A stretch of DNA of 64,000 bases. Source: Isochrysis galbana. Lineage: Eukaryota > Haptophyta > Isochrysidales > Isochrysidaceae. This document shows positions 22,834-32,600 of this stretch, in pieces; within the stretch, counting starts at the first letter, position 1; every line of letters starts with the position of its first letter. The stretch covers positions 5,152,148 to 5,216,147 of the forward strand of contig CM030931.1 in NCBI GenBank assembly GCA_018136815.1. The letters are read 5' to 3'. The notes beneath the pieces were generated by a model that made no database searches, had not been told where the DNA came from, and was given only the letters and a program-made list of their open reading frames with translations. Position numbers and translations under genes: made by a program.

Positions 22834-23474
22834 ATGAGTTGGGATATATCAGATGCGCTCTCACATGCACCGCCCTATAAAACTAATATCGAAAGACGTG
22901 TTTGGCAAAAGTTACAAGGAACTCCTCATGGATATCGACTCAATCAATTACACAGACACAAGTGTCCGATCACAAATGACATTATGGGCATCAACGAAGA
23001 CCAGTCGAAACAATTGTGGACGTCTTGTAACGACCAAAAATATGCTATGTGCAAAGAAATAAAAGATAATCATAAATCGTCTAAACAATGCGATCATGGC
23101 GCGATGTGGGACTTCGAGTTACTACGGAAAGAATACTACGATACGTTGCGACAGCAAAATAACTCGAATTACCAATTAGAAAACAGATTGCAAGAAATAA
23201 GAAGTAGAGAAACTACGACGAGACGAGCAGTGACAACAGAACAGCAGGAGATCGAAAAGTTGGCCAAAACAATCATTGATGCAAGAGTTCGCGATAACCC
23301 CCCCTCCAAAGAAGAGCAGGAGGATTTGTTAGTAGATTGCTTAAAAAACCCGACAAAACTGATAGCAGTACTACTGCAACATTGGCACATCTTCAGGCAA
23401 CAAATATGATACGTGAGCAAAAAGAACGAAATGCAATCGTCACAAACAACTCCCCAGGAATGCAGCACATCTGA
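22834..23474 (+). CDS. AT-rich ORF of unknown family, with a possible -1 frameshift site
   Basis: ATG at 22834 opens 191 codons to a stop at 23409. Composition and codon use (AGA, ATA, AAA) are far more AT-rich than any other gene here. The protein is hydrophilic and charged: an N-terminal part with a few Cys and His (HKCPITND, SCNDQKYAMCK, KQCDHGAMWDF), then a long helical, probably coiled-coil stretch. At 23343-23349 the in-frame heptamer A AAA AAC occurs, a classic slippery sequence. The -1 frame after it stays open for 41 more codons of similar composition (to 23474; includes LAHLQATNMIREQKERN). This may be real frameshifting, or one base gained or lost in the A-run. Function unknown; the composition suggests recent arrival from an AT-rich source, for example a virus. 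Confidence 0.5.
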
Positions 23475-23530
23475 AGGGCCACCGTGTCAGATTGTTAAGA
23501 GGGAAGAGGAGGGGGGTGGGGGGTGGGTGG

Positions 23531-23773
23531 ATGCCACCCATGGAGTGCGCCATCTGTTGCGTGGCCGCCGACGGCCCCGCGCACACGCTGCAGTGCGGCC
23601 ACGCATTCCACACGGAGTGCATCCTCGAGTGGTTCCGCCGCGGGCGCTCCTCCTGCCCTCATCCTTTGAAGGGTGAGATGTTACTTTTTTTAAATAGTGT
23701 CCCGAGTCGCTCACTCGTCTGCGAACAGTCCGGGGCGTGCGGTCCGGCAAGGAGGCCTTTTGTGCCAGGGTGA
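23531..23773 (+). CDS. RING-H2-like zinc-finger ORF
   Basis: The frame contains MECAIC, then LQCGHAFHTEC, ILEWFRRG and SCP. This gives the spacing C-x2-C ... C-x-H-x2-H-x2-C ... C of a RING-H2 finger, but the last Cys of the usual C-P-x-C is replaced (CPHP). A splice donor (GGGTGAGA) follows at once near 23670, so the frame after that is probably intronic and the missing ligand may lie in a later exon. RING fingers of this kind are usually E3 ubiquitin ligases. It is read in the same direction as the AT-rich ORF upstream and lies inside the 3-kb element. Confidence 0.45.
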   Translation: MPPMECAICCVAADGPAHTLQCGHAFHTECILEWFRRGRSSCPHPLKGEMLLFLNSVPSRSLVCEQSGACGPARRPFVPG

Positions 23774-24389
23774 GGGGAAGGGGGGGGGGAGGAGGAGGAT
23801 GCCGCGGAAGGAAGCGACGTGCGAGGTGTGCGCGGGCACGCTGGCAGTGATGGCCAGTGGACGGTCCTCCTCGTTGCGAGTGAGAGAGTCCTTCATGGCG
23901 CAGCAGAGGTCCCCCAGGCTGACGAGGTGAAGAAGGTTGTCGGCCGCTAATCTGACACCGTTCCGCGTGAGGGAGTAAGGGGGAGGGGGGGACAAACAAC
24001 TTGCTGGGGAATGCCGCCCGCTCGTGTAGCCCCCAACTCGTGCAGTGCTCCCAGGAAGTTGTTTGGTCCCCCCCCCCCACCGCCGTACGCGGGAAGTTGT
24101 CAGATTGCACTGGAAAAGCGGAGGAAAGGAGATGGAGAGAGAGTGAGACGGACGGACCAAAAGACAGGAGAGGGTGGGTGAGTTGAGGGGAGGGCGAAGG
24201 GTGGGTGAAGTGTGAGCCGATGGGGAGGGTGAAAGGGCGAGCCGATGGGCGGTGAAGGGGTGAGCGATGGGCTGGTGAAGAGCGAGCAGCGTACCCAGGA
24301 AGGGGGTAACGGAGCAAGACAAAGCAAGACGGAGCAGTCAGGCGCCCGGCGGGTCGGTCAGGGGTCGGAGCGGTCGGGGTCGGCTCCTT

Positions 24390-24569
24390 CAGAAGAGTGA
24401 TGCTGCCGGGCACGTCGTCCGGATCCCAAAAATAAGGCGTATAGTTTAATAGAAATTTGAGATCTTCGTCATCGTTGAACACTTTGATGAGAATAGTAAT
24501 CATGGTTCCTTCATCAACTTTTTTTGTAAACTTTTCCCATTGCTCGTCATTCAGAGCACCCAAGCTCAT
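24390..24569 (-). CDS. AT-rich first exon of an unknown protein
   Basis: A minus-strand Met at 24569 opens about 60 residues beginning MSLGALNDEQWEKFTKKVDE, with KVFNDDEDLKFLL and a YTPYFWDPDD motif. The composition then changes abruptly to GC-rich Pro/Ser sequence that looks like an intron. A second protein-like stretch on the same strand near 23970-23790 (LAADNLLHLVSLGDLCCAMK) may be a later exon. Neither part matches a family I know. It lies close to the right end of the 3-kb element, so it may be its main gene. Confidence 0.35.
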
Positions 24570-25299
24570 ATTCGTGGGGATCGAGAGCGATCACCCCTAT
24601 CCTAACACACGGGGGAGAGAGAGGGAGATCGGGATCGGAGGATCCCGATCGGACGGAGAGGATGCAACCCGAAGGCCGAAGGGAGAAACCAAAACACGCG
24701 AAGGCGGGAAAGTAAAGAGAGAGGGCCTCTCTTTGGGAAACCTAAAGGGCGGCTCTCCCCCTAACCACAACAGCGGCATCGGCCAGCGGCTCAGTGCAGC
24801 CGCCGATATTCCCAGTTGTAATTATTTTTTATTTCCCTTCGTCGTCCCTGCGGCGCGTCGCCATGCGGCGCGCCCTGGCCTGCTCTCAGGGGCCCTTTGG
24901 GGGCTCCCAGGGGGCCAGCAAGGGCAGTTCAGGGGGCAGTGGAGGCTGGGGCTCAGCCCCTGGCCCCCCCTTGCCTCTCCCACGCTCGCCTCGCTGGCCA
25001 TGGGAGCCGCCCAGAGACACCTGTATGCCTGGCGACCAGGGACAGAGGGGGAGTCAGCTCGAGGGCAGGCCCAGGGCGGGCGTGGGAGTGCGGCTCGCGG
25101 GCCGCGCCCCCGAAGGGTCTGGGCCAGATTGTTGAGTGCCCTGCCCTTGCCAAAGGGCAGGGGCTGGGGTTGATTGTACGGGCCCACCCCGGGGGGTGTC
25201 CGCGATGGTGTGAGGGGGGCGCGAGGCCCCCATTGTCCCCCACTTATAAAAGTAGGTTGTCAGTCTCGTCGTATTCACCCCGGTCACTCATCACCCTCT

Positions 25300-25801
25300 C
25301 CGTGTGTTGGGGGGGTCATGCAGGTGGCCGCAGGCGTCGGGGGAGGCGCGGACTTCGAGGCAGGCTTCGCAGGCGGACGGCATTTACGATCCAGGTTTTG
25401 TCGTACCAAACTAGTCAGAGTAGCAATGGTCTCAACGATCCAGGTTCGCCGTTTAACGGACGGCATTTACGGAAGCAGCCGCTTACCTGCATTTTGGAAG
25501 AAAGCACTTGAGACAATTCGCACACTCCCCCGCACCCGACTGCTAAGCCTTAGCGAAGCGGGAGCGCTATCACGGCCCATCTGGCACAACCCCAACGTCG
25601 CCGGCCCCAACGTCGCCCCGCGGTGGGCGGAGCTATGGAGCTCCCTCGACTGCAACGTAGTACACATATGTTCACGCGGATGGAATCGCCACCCCCTTCA
25701 CGAAAACAGAGTGTGAGCAATACTTCCCCAACAATGACACGTACGCTAAGTTTAAGGGAGAATGCATACAAAAAGAAAGATTCCTAGACCCTCTTGGCTA
25801 A
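25300..25801 (+). mobile_element. 5'-truncated LINE fragment (reverse transcriptase C-terminal region)
   Basis: A frame up to 25716 contains WKKALETIRTLP and PIWHNPNV followed by WAELW, a pattern common in the C-terminal region of LINE reverse transcriptases. The coding continues in another frame from about 25680 to a stop at 25801 (TKTECEQYFPNNDTYAKF), so a frameshift is present. The upstream catalytic part is missing, as expected for a 5'-truncated dead copy. The 14-bp target duplication of the neighbouring repeat abuts it at 25261-25274. Confidence 0.5.
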
Positions 25802-26259
25802 ATAAAAGTTTTCTTAAATTTACATACATGCTCTGCAGTTCGCCAAGAAGAAGCATCAAGCTGATACCAGGATAGAGTAGTAGATGATGGATGCCGCGCG
25901 TCAGCTCGGGCCGGCAAGAACTCGGAGGCGGCATGGATCATGAAGCGTCAAGCATGAAGAAGCTTGTGAGGAAAGCATTATCTTAGCGCGCAAACGGTGC
26001 CCGCCAAGTACTCGCGGCAGGTCCCACATCCATTACCGGATCAGCGACACCCTCGATGCGTCGCACTAGCACCGTGAAAGCGTAGCGGCATAGTGACACG
26101 CGGCCTCCGGGCGCACGACTCAACTCACACATCGGCCACGAGCTGCTCACGGGCTATTCACACATGCCGCATGTCGGCCACGGGCTGCTCACGGGCTATC
26201 CACGCATGCCACTGGGAGTGCCGCACCTGCGCCAAGTCGGCACCACTGCCCGCCCTTGC

Positions 26260-26359
26260 NNNNNNNNNNNNNNNNNNNNNNNNNNNNNNNNNNNNNNNNN
26301 NNNNNNNNNNNNNNNNNNNNNNNNNNNNNNNNNNNNNNNNNNNNNNNNNNNNNNNNNNN
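26260..26359. other. assembly gap (100 N)
   Basis: Exactly 100 undetermined bases, the usual placeholder for a gap of unknown size. Just before it, a stretch of about 50 bases around GGCCACGGGCTGCTCACGGG is present twice in tandem. Confidence 0.99.
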
Positions 26360-26479
26360 GCCGTAACGCCAGTGCGTCCTCGTCAGACATGAGCGCGCCA
26401 CTGGGCGTAGGATGGGGTGGGGTGGGGAAGAACGGGGGGAGGGAAGAGCCTGCTCAGGTGCCCTTTCGAGCACCAAAGT

Positions 26480-27300
26480 GATCACCCCGCTTCGCGCCCT
26501 CCCGCTCGCCCTTCTCTCACCCCTCCCCTTACTTCTCTCTCTCCCTCCCTCCCTCTCGCCCGCCCGCCCTCTCTCTCTCTCTCGGTCTCTGCCTCTTTCT
26601 CTCTCGGCGCCCTACCGTTCCTCTCCCGCCTCTCTCTCTCTGTCGCCCGCCCGCCCCACCACCGCTTCCCCCTCCCCCCCCCCCTCCCTTCCCCACTTCT
26701 CTCTCCCTCCTTGTTTATTCCTTCCTCTCTTCTGCGTGCTCGCACAGTTAGTGAAAACTGGATGGTAGTAGGTAGGAGTATTAGACTAGAATCTTCAGAT
26801 TTTTTTACTTTCTTGGCAGAGCTCTACAAATCACTCGTAAACGGTCGTTTTTGGATTGGTTTGCGTTGAGAATTGAAGACCAGAGGATCTTCTTGGTAAG
26901 GCAACACCGGACCTAGATGGGAAATACGGCGCTGGGACCTGCAAATACGGCCAAATACGGATATGTATTCTACATTACACAAATATACGATATACGTAAG
27001 GCACCCCTTTGGGAATTGGAAGTGCGAGGTGCGAGGTGCGAGGTGCCGCAATAATTTGATGTATAAAATATAATGGAACCAAGTAGCAAAAAATCAATCG
27101 CAATCGCGGGAAGAGAGCCCGCGAGTGGCGAGTGGCGAGCGGCCAACGGCCCCAACGGCCAGCGAGAGCGAGAGGCGAGGCCCGCTCCTTCTCATCATCG
27201 CATCATCGCATCATCGCCAGCGGCCTCTTGGCTCTTGGTACCTGCATGTGCGGCATGCGGGATAGCTGGAGTCAAAGCTCAGGAGGGGTGTTCGACTCGT
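26480..27300. other. pyrimidine tract and AT-rich DNA, no gene seen
   Basis: 26500-26740 is a CT-rich tract like those beside start codons elsewhere, but no gene start follows on either side that I can support. 26880-26990 contains CCTAGATGGGAAATACGG and AAATACGG repeats; related TTTCCCATCTAG strings occur near 47205 and 55320. No gene recognised. Confidence 0.4.
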
Positions 27301-27483
27301 GCATGTGCATGGTGGCTTGTGAGGTATGTGCGAGCAAGTGCAAGTGCGTCGCCGTGGTCCGCACATCGTACAGCATCTCCAAAAATCGCATGTGCATGGT
27401 GGCTTGTGAGGTATTGAGGTATGTGCGAGCAAGTGCAAGTGCGTCGCCGTGGTCCGTACATCGTACAGCATCTCCAAAAATCG
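27301..27483. repeat. tandem duplication, two units of 87 and 96 bp
   Basis: The unit starting GCATGTGCATGGTGGCTTGT and ending CTCCAAAAATC occurs at 27301-27387 and 27388-27483. The second copy has a 9-bp insertion. It lies just outside the left end of the gypsy element. Confidence 0.85.
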
Positions 27484-27532
27484 CGTTGTGGAGCACGTGG
27501 CTGCCTAACTGCCCTCCCCAGTGCGAGTGCGA

Positions 27533-28650
27533 TGACGAATTGGGATGGCCCATAGGGCCTGAGGGCAATGAGGAAGGAGGCAGACCGGCGGCAGGCGCGG
27601 CGGAGGAGACGACTTCGGAGACGCTGACGGGCTGAGGCCCGTCAGCAGAGGAAGGCGGGCAGGCGGGCTTGAGCGAGGGCGAGGACGGCGGCGAGAGCGA
27701 CATCGAGCGAGAGGCGAGAGGCGAGGGTGAGTGAGAGGAGGGCTGTGTTGGCAGGGGCTGGCGAGGCGAGGAGAGTTTGTAGGGTACGAGTGTTACGAGA
27801 GCGAGAGCGACGAGAGCGAGAGCGACGGATGACGACTGACGACAAGACGTCGGATCCAACGATGCTGCGACACCGACTCACGAACACACTAGAATCATTC
27901 ACCCAAACCAAGCAAAACATGAAATAACCGAGACCCCACATCGCCGGTAACTCAAACACGTCGCGAGAGACAGAGAGAGAGAGCGAGAGAGAGAGAGAAT
28001 CCGCAGCGACGGTCGGAGCGTGTCTTCGCTTTGGATTTTCCCACCAAGGCGGAAAGTCGAAGAGGAACGTTATGTCGCGCAACCACGGCGATCACATTGG
28101 ATACAGATCGCAGCGAGGCATCCTTGCAATCGAAGAAATCTTGCTGTTGAGCGTGGACCTTCTAGACGTTTCTATCGAGCAACCCCGAGTAGCAACCAAG
28201 GGAGGAGAAAACCAAAAACCAACGGGACCAAGGGCTTCCATGCAACTTGCATCAAGGGGAAAGATAACCCAAAACCAAAGCAGCGAATCTAAATCAATCT
28301 CCAAGGGGAGATGGCAAACCAAGGACCAAGGAGAAAGATTCCCTCACCCAAGCAGCGAACCTAAATCGATCTCCGAGGGGAGATGGCAAACCAAACCTGA
28401 TTGCCCCCAGAAGCAGGTAAAGAAACGCGGGGAGATAGCGAATTAAACCTTTTGCGAGGCGCCTGGGAGGAAGAAAGGTGGGGAAACTTCCCTTCTCTTC
28501 GAGAGAGCAGAGGGAGGGCGCTCCAGAACCCTAGATCCTAGGCGTCCACGCGAAGTTTTTGACCGAGAACGAGAACGAGAGAATTATAACGATAAATACC
28601 GAACGAAGAGAAGAGAGAAGCCTAGCGAGAGTCGATTCGCGAATGCGACA
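27533..28650 (-). repeat. 3' LTR of the gypsy element (1,118 bp)
   Basis: Minus-strand read: starts TGTCGCATTCGCG at 28650 and ends CCCAATTCGTCA at 27533. Bases 28650 to about 27715 are nearly identical to 39007-38072. The same right border (CCAATCCGTCA) is seen in the diverged copy at 58386-59244, which confirms the LTR end. A frame stays open through the 3' part of the LTR (starting MDPTSCRQ). Confidence 0.92.
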
Positions 28651-28659
28651 CCCCCCTGC
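28651..28659 (-). promoter_or_regulatory. polypurine tract of the gypsy element
   Basis: On the minus strand the sequence GCAGGGGGG directly precedes the TG start of the 3' LTR. This is where the primer for plus-strand DNA synthesis is expected. Confidence 0.75.
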
Positions 28660-28869
28660 TAGGATCGAGCGTCCCGCGAGGGAAGGAAGAGAACCTAACG
28701 GATAGCGGAGAGTTCCATCCAGGCAAGATGGCCGAGCAATACGCAATACCTAACGAGACCGAATGGGCGAGGAGCGAACGAAGAATGAAACAATAAATTC
28801 GAATGGAGAGCCACGCTCCAAACGCCGAACCACGACGGAAGACGTGACGACCGAGATACGAATAATCGA

Positions 28870-29090
28870 GGATCGATAAGAATAAGAACGCGGAACGACG
28901 AGAAACGAGAGAGTCCAGAACGAGAAACGAAGAAATCGAGAATCGAGAGCGGTAAGAACGCGGAACGACAAGAATCGAGAATCGAGAACGAGAAACGAAG
29001 AACGGTAAGAACGCGGAACGACGAGAATCGAGAATCGAGAACAAGAAACGAGGAACGGTAAGAACGCGCAACGACGAACGACGAACGATG
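28870..29090. repeat. tandem repeat, ~60-bp unit, between pol and 3' LTR
   Basis: About four imperfect units built around GGTAAGAACGCGGAACGACG and AATCGAGAATCGAGAAC, in the 3' untranslated part of the retroelement. Confidence 0.75.
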
Positions 29091-29618
29091 AACTATAAGA
29101 GTAGTGCGCGACGATCGAAGAGACAGGAAGTACCACACCCGTCCGGACGATGAGGTGTAGAATCGGCGGCCGGCGCTGCAGACCGCAGGACTCAACGCTG
29201 CAACCCATCCTCTTCTCTCTTTTACGAGAGTTTTACCTGGATGTTTGGGCGGTGTGGCGGCACCCAAGTTACAACGCGGCGTCTCCTGTTCTTCGATATA
29301 TGAGTAGTCGAACAGCCAACGGCGAAAGGCGGCGAGATATCACGACGGGCTCGGCACGTCACGCGCGAGCTAAACGACGAGGTACGGGGGTCTCCTGACA
29401 GAGCGCAGCGAAAGGGGAGGGAGATCCATCCTCCGTGGTCGAAAGGGGGGGCGAGCCATACCTCACTTCCCGCGGGGGGAACTATTCGGCGGCCGCGGGG
29501 GGGAAATTCGGCGACCGTGGGGGGGAACTGGAAAAGAATTCCCGTACGTTCCCGTACCGCGATCAAACGTAAACGACGGCGTTGAGAGATATCTGAGGGG
29601 GCGTGACAGTCGCGACTG

Positions 29619-32600
29619 TCAGAAGAACGCAGAGGGTGTATCGAGCAGAGAGACGAGGGTGCGATCCGATGGCGACAGGCGAGCGAAGGCCTCGGAGCGA
29701 CAGCGAACGAAGGTAGGCGAGGCAAGGGCAGCGTGCGCAAATGCGTGGGAGCCAAACCACGGGGAACCGCGCGACGATCCCGACGAGTACCACCACTGCC
29801 CGAGGACGAAGACCGCGTGCTGCGGCCGCATCATTGGACCTGCAGGGTTGGCAACAGACGGGCGGGCTGAGACGGGCAAATGGGAGACATGAGCAATGGG
29901 GCCACTGTGCGAGGACGGTGCGAGACGAGGCGAGCGGCGCGGGGCCTGATGATCCGAGCCGGTGGTCTCGGATCCCACGGGAGCTTCGATCGCGTGCGAC
30001 GTCGGCGGGGCTGAGACGGTCTGAGATTGTGATTCTGCAGCCCGCTTTCTCATCTGAGGCTTACGAAGAGGAGGGAAGGGGTGAGCATCATCATAGGCGG
30101 TGACGAGCGACTCGCAGCGGCGAAGCAGTTCGGCTAGCGGCTCCCATGTGGCCGCAGCTTTCGCGTAGCCACGCCATTTGACGAGGTACTGTCTGGAATC
30201 GCCTCGACCCTTGCGGTCAAGAAGTGCATCAACCAGATACTCGTCTGCTTGGACGGGATCTTCATCTGTGAGGGTATAGTAGGGACGGAGGTTAGTCACA
30301 TGCACCTCCTCGGAGAGGAGGCGATTTTCTTGGTCGCGTAGTCGGTAGCGGCCAGCGCCAAGCGCCTCGGCAATGCGATATGGTCCGCTGTAGTGGTAGA
30401 GGAGCTTGTTGCGGAGTCCTGGAATCTTGCGAACCACCCTATCACCTGGAGCGAATTGGATGGGGGGAGAGTGAGTGCGTAGCGTGTCAGCGAGTGCGTC
30501 GGCTTGAGACTCTAAAGTTGCATCATAAGCTGCGGCCCACGCCGCCTTTAAACGACAATGCATTTTCCAAGCGTACGAGCGAATTTCCTGAGGTAACTCG
30601 GGAGATGGACCAGTCTCAGATGGATCAGAAAGCTGGGCAGGCAGGCGAAGCTCACGGCCATAGAGCAAGGCAGCAGGCGACATGCGGGTTATGCGATTGG
30701 CGGAAGCGCGCATGCTCATTAAAAAGAACGGGAGATGATCGACCCAATGACCGCCGCCTTCATCGGTAGCACGAGCCATGTTGATCAAGGTCTGCTGAGC
30801 TCGTTCCACCAGGCCCACACTCTCGTGATGATGAGGTGTGCTTGGCCGCAAGTCGGTGCCGGTGCGCTCGAGGATGATCGAGGTAAGTTGACTAGCAAGG
30901 TTGCTGCCGGAGTCCGAGCGGAGTTGCCTTGGTACTCCGTGCCGAGAAACGACGTACGACATGAAGGCGTGAAGAGCGTCGGCACTCGAGGGGTCGCCGT
31001 TGTGAGGGGCCGCCTCGATCCAACGAGTGAGCGAGTCCACGAAAACGAGGAGCTTGTCGAAGCCTCGAGAGCCCTTGATGACGTCGTGCGTAGGAGCCAT
31101 CGAGACGACGTCGCAGAAGACGATGTCGAACGGATAGGCGCCGACCTGCGGTCCCTTGGGGTCTGCGAGGTGGCGGAAGGGTGGCTTAGCTAAAGTGCAC
31201 TCGTGGCATTGGCGAACGTGCTCAGAGACGTCTGCGTTCATGCCAGGCCAAAAATATCGGTCTCGTAGAAGGCGCGCCATTCGGTTGTCGCCGAGGTGGC
31301 ACAGGTGGTCGTGAAAGGCTTCGAGGTAGGCGCGGCGCATCGTCTTCGGCACGTAGAGGCAGAGCTTCTCGCCGTCTCTCGCCGGCACTCGTCGGTAGAG
31401 TAGTCCAGATCGCAACAGGCATCGAGAAGATTCGCGACTAAGCCAACGCAAGCGACGATGGTCGAGGTCGGGGTTATGAGGAGCGGAAGAGAGAAAGCGG
31501 ATGAGGTCGTGGCAGTCGGGGTCCTCGGCCTGTGCCTCTTTGAGCGCCTCGGCGTTAGGTGTACCGACGTCGAGGTAGGAGAGGTTGATAGAATCCCTGG
31601 TCGTAGAGGACATCCTGGACGATCGTTCGTCAGCTTGCAGACTGGATGCCGTGGTGGTACGAGAACGAGAGGCGGCGACGGCTGGCGACTGATTATTCGA
31701 TGCCGTGGTGGAGCGAGAGTTAGGGACGACGGCGGCTAGCAGCTGCCCACCCCCCTGCTTAGGAGCGGACGTCTCCGACGTCCCAGCGTCTGCAGCCACC
31801 AAGCGTGACACGCCATCCGCGTCTTTGTGATTAGCGCCCGGCTTGTGCTCGACGGTGAAGCGATACTCGGACAACTTGAGCGCCCAGCGCATCAGACGCG
31901 ACGCCGGCCCACCCTGGACGGTGTCCTTCATGGTGTGCAACCAACGGAGAGCTTGGTGATCGATGACGAGGCGGAAGTGCCGGCCCCAAAGGTACGGTCG
32001 CCAAGTGCGAATGCTTTCCAAGGCAGCAAGAAGCTCCACCTCGGTGGTGGTCCAATGACGCTCCGCGGCGGTGAGGCGGCGACCGTAATACGCAACGACA
32101 TGCTCGTGTCCGTGGTCGTCAACCTGCGACAGGATTCCGCCGATACCCAGGGTACTGGCCGCGTCCGTTTTGACGATGAACTCCTTGTCGTGACGAGGCG
32201 CAGCTAACACTGGCGTAGACGTGATGAGCTCGATGAGGCGACGGATCGCTGTCTGGCACTCAGGCGACTGAGAGACGGTAGCCACGTCGACGCCCGTACG
32301 AGTAAGGTCGGTGAGAGGGGCCGCGACGTGCGCGAAGCCCTTGATGAACCGACGGTAGTACGAACAAAGGCCGAGAAACGAGCGAACCTTTTCGAGCGAA
32401 TCGATGTGACGCGGATCGATCGAGCGTACCGCCTCGACTTTCTTGGGGTCCATCTCGAGACCACGACGAGACACGACGTGCCCGAGGTATTCGCCCTTGA
32501 TAGCGAACAAGATGCACTTGGAGGCCTTGCATGAGAGACCAGCCCATCGGAGACGCTCGAGAACGAGATCGAGACGGTGAAGCATTTGCTCGAAGGAGGT

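Larger units (their letters stand above)
21784..24833. mobile_element. 3,050-bp element with terminal inverted repeats, nested in the dispersed repeat
   Basis: The left end reads AATAAAAATTTTTT then CCAACTGGGAA. The right end, reversed, reads AATAAAAAATAATTA then CAACTGGGAA. Directly outside are 4-bp repeats TCCC (21780-21783 and 24834-24837). The related repeat at 51.8 kb has the uninterrupted site with a single TCCC, which fixes the borders. Inside are GC-rich minus-strand coding pieces, an AT-rich plus-strand ORF, a RING-like ORF and an AT-rich minus-strand exon. No transposase is recognised. A 4-bp duplication is known for Sola1, Ginger and some Academ elements, but the ends do not let me assign any of these. 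Confidence 0.72.
21259..25260. repeat. ~950-bp dispersed repeat with 14-bp target duplication, split by a younger element
   Basis: The sequences 21259-21783 and 24834-25260 together match, in reverse, the continuous block 51347-52270. The 14-bp direct repeat CAGTCTCGTCGTAT flanks the whole unit at 21245-21258 and 25261-25274. A long duplication of this kind is typical of insertion by target-primed reverse transcription (LINE/SINE), although no poly-A tail is seen. A frame of about 80 residues including KVAQATRLAVVYFSRTAHGA stays open in both copies; it may be chance or a remnant ORF. The unit is interrupted at 21784-24833. Confidence 0.75.

Noticed and set aside
23487-24322. Long minus-strand frame opposite the RING-like ORF
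   Set aside because: Mostly Pro/Ser/Arg from GC- and CT-rich sequence. Only the short stretch near 23970-23790 looks protein-like, and it is mentioned under the exon at 24390.
28020-28446. ORFs inside the LTRs (90 and 124 residues)
   Set aside because: They occur identically in both LTRs, are on the strand opposite to the element, and are absent from the diverged LTR.
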